A stretch of 17,744 nucleotides of DNA from an uncultured Lachnospiraceae bacterium (GTDB lineage: Bacteria; Bacillota; Clostridia; Lachnospirales; Lachnospiraceae): contig CAJUMB010000066.1 of NCBI GenBank assembly GCA_910587105.1, positions 1-17,744 on the forward strand. The letters run 5' to 3'. The notes beneath the pieces were generated by a model that saw only the letters and a list, made by a program, of their open reading frames with translations, had not been told where the DNA came from and ran no database searches. The position numbers and the translations under genes are program-made. Positions within the stretch are counted from its first letter, which is position 1; each line of letters begins with the position of its first letter. Shown piece by piece: positions 14,477-17,744 of this stretch.

Positions 14477-14806
14477 TTGAAACAGGCTGATTATTCAATG
14501 GATTGCGTGTTTTTTATGGGGGATAATGAAGATATGGAAAATGAAATGAACGCAGTACTGCTTCTTGACGAAGAATTTGCCCCAGTTCTTAACAAATACG
14601 AATGCACAGAGCTGCAGTTGCTTATAAAGAGGTTCATAGAGTATTATAAGGAGAATGCAGACAAGCCTGTGGAAGAATGGCTGGGAAAAAATGCGGAACA
14701 GCTTCCGGATAAGAAGCCGGAAGAAATATGGGATACAGTTAGAGAGATTATAACAGCCATTAAGGCCAATGGGGAAAAAAGCATCATTGGAAAAAGCGGT
14801 TACTGA
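14477..14806 (+). CDS. Small acidic hypothetical protein (109 aa)
   Basis: The open frame begins at TTG 14477, but that codon has no ribosome binding site. In the same frame the codons upstream (SVNQIGYYL) read naturally into KQADYSMDCVFFMG. The only good site (GGGGGTGAGGG) serves TTG 14440 in another frame, separated by an A5 run at 14449-14453. A one-base change or slippage there would give MRFKSVNQIGYYLKQADYSM. The protein is acidic and helical (LQLLIKRFIEYYKENADKPV, then EEIWDTVREIITAIKANGEK), without membrane segment. Its stop overlaps the next gene by 38 bases. It may be a chaperone or antidote for the membrane-domain protein downstream, but I do not recognise the family. Confidence 0.55.
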   Translation: MKQADYSMDCVFFMGDNEDMENEMNAVLLLDEEFAPVLNKYECTELQLLIKRFIEYYKENADKPVEEWLGKNAEQLPDKKPEEIWDTVREIITAIKANGEKSIIGKSGY

Positions 14807-16028
14807 TGGCAGGAGCAAAGAAAGCTGGTTTGCATCACAAACCAGAAAAGCAGTATCAAGAATGTCTGTTGAGGAAACAGTGGACCATCTAAAGAGCCTG
14901 GAGGATGCACTGCAAAAGGCAAATTTGGAATTGAATAGTACAATTGAAACACAGGCACATATTGTTGACCAAAATCCAAACTTAGATGGATTTATTGCAG
15001 AGCAGTACCATGCACAGACGTTTAACCTAAATGCAAAGGCAGCTGGCAGCAGATACCGGGCAGAAGCTCTCGAGCCGCCAAAAGGGGAAGGCTATAAAAA
15101 AAATTCAGTAGACGTTGTTATTCGCGATGATTCGGGAAAAATCGTTAGGCGGTATCAGTCAAAGTATTGTAAAGATGCAAAAGCAACCGAACAGGCATTT
15201 GAACATGGCGATTACAGAGGACAGCAAAAACTTGTTCCAGATGGTCAGCAGATGGATATAGAGAAGAAGTGTACTGCCATTATAGAAGCGCCTGACGGGA
15301 CTACAAGCAATCCACTTTCAAAATCCCACGCAGTACAGATGAAGGAGGAGGCTCAAAGCGGTAATTGGAAAGAGCTGAATTGGAATGAATATAAAACCCA
15401 AGATCTTGCTGTGGGTATTGGAAGACAAGCCGGAAAAGCGGCAATTCAAGGAGCTGCTATTGGAGTTGGTTTTGATATTGCAAAAAAAGTATGGAATGAT
15501 GAAGAAATCACAGGAGAAGAGATAGTTGAAACCGCACTTGCAAGCGGGGCTGATTTTGGTGTAAAAGCAGCAGCGGCAGGCGCGCTTAAAGTAAGTGCTG
15601 AAAAAGAGATAATAAAGGCGATCCCAAAAGGGACACCGGCTGGCACTATAGCAAATATCGCATATATCGGTGTTGAAAATGTTAAGGTTGTAGGAAAAAT
15701 GGCGGCTGGTGAGCTGTCACTCAAAGAAGGCATTGAAAAAATAGAACAGACAACAGTTGCAACAGCAGCCGGCTTAGCGACTATGGGAAAGGGTTCTGCG
15801 ATTGGTGCTGCAGCCGGAACCATATTTGGACCTGTTGGAACTATCGTAGGCGGATTCATTGGCGGAACAGTTGGATATATGGCTGGATCAAAGGTTGGGG
15901 AAACAGTTGTAAAAGGGGCGCAGAAAATACGGGAAAAAGTCGTTGAAGGGGCAGAGGCTGTTATAGATAAAGTGAAAGATGTTGGAAGTTGTATTGCTGG
16001 TTTTTTTGAGGGATTGTTTGGATGGTAA
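14769..16028 (+). CDS. Protein with REase-like N-terminus and glycine-zipper C-terminus (419 aa)
   Basis: ATG 14769 lies within the end of the preceding gene; no good ribosome binding site is present, so coupling is likely. Residues 30-60 are coiled (VDHLKSLEDALQKANLELN). Residues 72-165 include FIAEQYHAQTFNLNAKAAGS, then NSVDVVIRDDSGKIVRRYQS-K. The spacing Glu78...Asp115...Gln130-x-Lys132 resembles a PD-(D/E)XK (Mrr-type QxK) nuclease core. GDYRGQQKLVPDGQ follows. From about residue 213 to the end the protein is Ala/Gly-rich and hydrophobic, with GAAIGVGF and an extended glycine-zipper-like stretch, AIGAAAGTIFGPVGTIVGG-F-IGGTVGYMAG (345-373), ending in an amphipathic GFFEGLFGW. This looks like a membrane-inserting or pore-like domain. 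It could be a second effector combining nucleic-acid and membrane attack, or a membrane scaffold. Domain calls are inferred from motifs only. Confidence 0.65.
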   Translation: MGKKASLEKAVTDGRSKESWFASQTRKAVSRMSVEETVDHLKSLEDALQKANLELNSTIETQAHIVDQNPNLDGFIAEQYHAQTFNLNAKAAGSRYRAEALEPPKGEGYKKNSVDVVIRDDSGKIVRRYQSKYCKDAKATEQAFEHGDYRGQQKLVPDGQQMDIEKKCTAIIEAPDGTTSNPLSKSHAVQMKEEAQSGNWKELNWNEYKTQDLAVGIGRQAGKAAIQGAAIGVGFDIAKKVWNDEEITGEEIVETALASGADFGVKAAAAGALKVSAEKEIIKAIPKGTPAGTIANIAYIGVENVKVVGKMAAGELSLKEGIEKIEQTTVATAAGLATMGKGSAIGAAAGTIFGPVGTIVGGFIGGTVGYMAGSKVGETVVKGAQKIREKVVEGAEAVIDKVKDVGSCIAGFFEGLFGW

Positions 16029-16046
16029 TGCAAGGAGGAGAGAAGT

Positions 16047-16760
16047 ATGCTATTTGATGGATTGTATGATGCGATTTATAACAAGGTAGAGGAGGCTGGA
16101 TTAGCAATCCAGGATGTTGTCAGCAGTGCCACATGCCCAGATGTGGACAAGTATCTCGAAGATCACCCATCTTCATCGGATGATGACAAAAAGAAAAAAA
16201 AGAAGAAAAAAGAAAGAATGTCATCAATGGAGTTCTTCGCTTTCTATGTACCTAATAAGATAGATGATGGAACCCCAGAGGGGAAAAGAGAAGTGGAACT
16301 CATAATGATGTATAAGGCTGGGCAACTGATAAAGGATAAAAATTATAAGTATAATCATATAAAATGCATTAATAAATTGGTCGATGCTTATAGTTGTGGA
16401 AAAACCATATTTGATATCCTTAAAAAAGAAGGGTATACTGTTAAATTGAAAGATGACGGCTCCTGGAAAGTTAAAAAGATCAAGAAAGAAAAACCAGTGT
16501 TGGATTCTAGTAGAGTTTCCGCTTTCCAAAATATAGAGATTGTTATAGCTCAAAAAGTTGAAGAATTATTTACAGATATTGTGCTAAAGTGTAAGTCGGA
16601 TGATGAAATAGAAGACGTATTAATGGAAATGATAGATAATAATGAGCTTTGCGTTAGTATAGATCTATCGGATTTTTTGTTAGACCTAATTGAGCCTTTA
16701 AAAGAATTAAGAAAAGAGCTATCGCCAGAGAGTAAGAATGCTGGGAGCAAAGAAATTTGA
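16047..16760 (+). CDS. Hypothetical protein with a lysine tract (237 aa)
   Basis: AGGAGGAGAG lies upstream of ATG 16047, 18 bases after the previous stop, so it belongs to the same transcript. Residues 1-45 are amphipathic (MLFDGLYDAIYNKVEEAGLA) with an acidic SSSDDD run leading straight into eight lysines (48-55). Residues 59-145 form a folded domain (MEFFAFYVPNKIDDGTPEGK, then INKLVDAYSCGKTIFDILKK and GYTVKLKDDGSWKVKKI). The C-terminal third is helical and acidic, with LCVSIDLSDFLLDLIEPLKE. No signal peptide or clear membrane helix. Possibly the antidote or partner of the 419-aa membrane-domain protein, by position only. Confidence 0.6.
   Translation: MLFDGLYDAIYNKVEEAGLAIQDVVSSATCPDVDKYLEDHPSSSDDDKKKKKKKKERMSSMEFFAFYVPNKIDDGTPEGKREVELIMMYKAGQLIKDKNYKYNHIKCINKLVDAYSCGKTIFDILKKEGYTVKLKDDGSWKVKKIKKEKPVLDSSRVSAFQNIEIVIAQKVEELFTDIVLKCKSDDEIEDVLMEMIDNNELCVSIDLSDFLLDLIEPLKELRKELSPESKNAGSKEI
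16188..16218 (+). repeat. 31-base purine-only tract with an A8 run
   Basis: An unbroken A/G tract encodes the lysine run of the 237-aa protein and contains eight consecutive As (16194-16201). Such runs are prone to slippage and could switch the gene off and on. Confidence 0.7.
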
Positions 16761-16897
16761 TGATAATCTGATGTATGAAAGAGTAAACTGGAATTTCCTT
16801 GGATAGTACTTTGATGTGTCTTAATATGATAAAAATAAAGCAGATCTGCAGGAAAATATAATAAAATATTACAGATGCCTGGTTTTATTTTCGGCTT

Positions 16898-17050
16898 ATG
16901 GAAATATTTTCGTTATGCTTAAGGCCTTGTCGCGGGAAGCATTGGAGAGAGTTTTCTGACATGGAATTCTTTGGTTCTGTCTCCAATCAATCCGGCAGAA
17001 ACTATATGTTCGATTCTTATGAAAATGGATGGAAGGTTTATGTGAATTAA
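16898..17050 (+). CDS. Possible 50-aa ORF or gene remnant
   Basis: An in-frame ATG at 16898 opens 50 codons; a second ATG lies at 16961. The C-terminal part, DMEFFGSVSNQSGRNYMFDS followed by YENGWKVYVN, reads like the end of a soluble domain, while the start (MEIFSLCLRPCRGKHW) does not look natural. No ribosome binding site. Probably the tail of a lost gene. Confidence 0.2.
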   Translation: MEIFSLCLRPCRGKHWREFSDMEFFGSVSNQSGRNYMFDSYENGWKVYVN

Positions 17051-17087
17051 AGAGAAACGGAAATCTCTGTGGGCCTGGGGCCTTTTT
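17051..17087 (+). terminator. Weak candidate terminator after the cluster
   Basis: AGAGA (17051-17055) pairs with TCTCT (17064-17068); then GGCC-TGG-GGCC (17072-17082) is followed by TTTTT. Both stems are short, so this is tentative, but it is the first GC stem with a T run after the cluster. Confidence 0.3.
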
Positions 17088-17130
17088 AACGCTAAAAAGT
17101 CCTGATGGGACACACAAGGTGGAATTTTGA

Positions 17131-17350
17131 AGTATTCTGGAAGGTATTCAAATAGGTCTGCTTTCTATCGGTTCCGGCCTTATCTGCACAGGCTTCTGGA
17201 TTTTTTATGGGAGAGCAGAGTAGCCGGAAGCAGCATAACGCTACTGGTGATGTGACAGGCCGTGTATCTGAAGGAGTACAGGGAGCAGGGATAGAAAACC
17301 CGGCAAAGTTTGAAATCTCACTTATATATTATAGTAATGTAGCAATATAA
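17131..17350 (+). pseudogene. Broken small membrane-protein gene
   Basis: One frame (17131-17223) encodes a convincing membrane helix, GIQIGLLSIGSGLICTGFWI followed by FYGRAE and a stop. The adjacent frame from ATG 17207 continues as GEQSSRKQHNATGDVTGRVS and ends at 17350. The helix followed by a strand-like 'ATGDVTGRV' segment resembles small one-helix membrane proteins of Firmicutes, so the two pieces probably belonged to one gene split by a frameshift. No intact start is seen upstream. Confidence 0.4.
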
Positions 17351-17401
17351 ATAAAATCCATAGCTAAGGTGCCCGATTCGGACACATTGGCTGTAACCGT
17401 G

Positions 17402-17428
17402 AGACAGGGTGATACAACCCTGTCTTAT
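17402..17428 (+). terminator. Strong hairpin, probable terminator
   Basis: AGACAGGGT (17402-17410) and ACCCTGTCT (17417-17425) form a perfect 9-bp stem with a 6-base loop. The following TATTCTGCT is only moderately T-rich, so it could instead be an RNA regulatory hairpin ahead of the gene at 17515. Confidence 0.5.
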
Positions 17429-17514
17429 TCTGCTATAAAAAATCGAAGTTTATGAGGTGCCGCAGACACCAGCAAAAAGCTGCTATGGATTACTCAAAAT
17501 GGAAAAGGAGATTC

Positions 17515-17744
17515 ATGGAAAAACTTAATGTTATCAGACAAACCCACAAAAAGTCAAACGGTAAGAGAAAGACGTCATATGTACATGAAAAAATAAAAAG
17601 CAGTGACCTGCTCAGCAATATGGAAGCTGTTATGAAACACAATACCAAATACTATCGGAGTGACTTTGAGATTGACAAGAAAATTTTAGAAGAAGCAGCA
17701 GAAAGTCCTGTCAAGGCAGGCCAGACACTGCTGTGGCTGTCCCG
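17515..17744 (+). CDS. Mobile-element hypothetical protein, partial at right edge
   Basis: ATG 17515 follows AAGGAG at 17504-17509, an ideal site, and the frame is open to the end of the window (76 complete codons). The start MEKLNVIRQTHKKSNGKRKT and the later YYRSDFEIDKKILEEAAESP with TLLWLS resemble a family of small cytoplasmic proteins I associate with Lachnospiraceae conjugative elements and plasmids. No function is known to me. An in-frame ATG at 17485 is less likely, because it lacks a ribosome binding site. This gene marks the return of element backbone to the right of the cluster. Confidence 0.65.
   Translation, partial: MEKLNVIRQTHKKSNGKRKTSYVHEKIKSSDLLSNMEAVMKHNTKYYRSDFEIDKKILEEAAESPVKAGQTLLWLS

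Larger units (their letters stand above)
16761..17514. other. Decayed region between the cluster and the element backbone
   Basis: About 750 bp with no intact gene of clear identity. It holds a possible 50-codon ORF, a weak GC hairpin with a T run, a broken membrane-protein frame and a strong hairpin at 17402-17425, each listed separately. The stretch 16761-16897 is AT-rich and carries only a GCAGATCTGC palindrome (16840-16849) of unclear meaning. It looks like a junction scar between cargo and backbone. Confidence 0.5.

Noticed and set aside
15446..16033. 195-codon minus-strand frame
   Set aside because: Pro/Ala/Ser-rich antisense shadow of the glycine-zipper coding region.
16840..16849. 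GCAGATCTGC perfect palindrome
   Set aside because: Short, no loop or T run, single copy; could be chance.
1..17744. CRISPR arrays, tRNA or rRNA genes, insertion sequences
   Set aside because: No regularly spaced repeats, cloverleaf-like sequence, rRNA motifs or transposase frames were noticed.

Overview
The window looks like an accessory or mobile region of a gut Clostridia genome, probably Lachnospiraceae. The support is strong AGGAGG-type ribosome binding sites, several GTG/TTG starts, moderate-to-low GC, and flanking small genes of kinds I recognise from Lachnospiraceae conjugative elements: a RadC-like JAB protein, an excisionase-like helix-turn-helix protein, and 'MKYYSI' and 'MEKLNVIRQ' proteins. 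The taxonomic call is inference from family resemblance.

Layout. The left flank (1-2400) is mobile-element backbone in partial decay: a frameshifted excisionase-like gene (minus strand), a small unknown gene overlapping a frameshifted radC-like gene, and an intact 237-aa element protein. Next is a regulatory block (2471-4605): two minus-strand XRE repressors and a divergent plus-strand WYL-domain regulator. A well-formed promoter precedes the WYL gene, followed by four GACA-(N3/N5)-TGTC inverted repeats, three of them starting exactly 20 bp apart.

The core (4657-16760) is a same-strand cluster, mostly with overlapping or nearly touching genes: a GTPase-only dynamin-like protein; a full-length dynamin-like protein with a long stalk and a possible membrane-contact hairpin; a coiled-coil protein with a C-terminal membrane anchor; a small unknown protein; a 1151-aa HerA/DUF87-type ATPase with a roughly 200-residue Ser/Thr-rich insert; an HNH/Endo VII-like nuclease domain protein; and its overlapping probable immunity protein (DUF6985-like). 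After a gap of about 230 bp come a small protein, a 419-aa protein with a nuclease-like N-terminal motif set and a glycine-zipper-like hydrophobic C-terminus, and a lysine-tract protein. The right flank (16761-17744) holds decayed remnants, a hairpin terminator and the start of another mobile-element gene running off the edge.

Interpretation (inference). WYL regulators, paired bacterial dynamins and HerA-type ATPases are each known from anti-phage loci, while a nuclease overlapped by an immunity gene is typical of polymorphic toxins. Having all of these in one cluster suggests a composite defence or antagonism system: membrane-remodelling GTPases plus a membrane-anchored adaptor, a DNA- or protein-pumping motor, a self-toxic nuclease held by an antidote, and a second membrane-associated candidate effector, carried as cargo between mobile-element backbone genes. 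I do not recognise this exact gene set as a described system.
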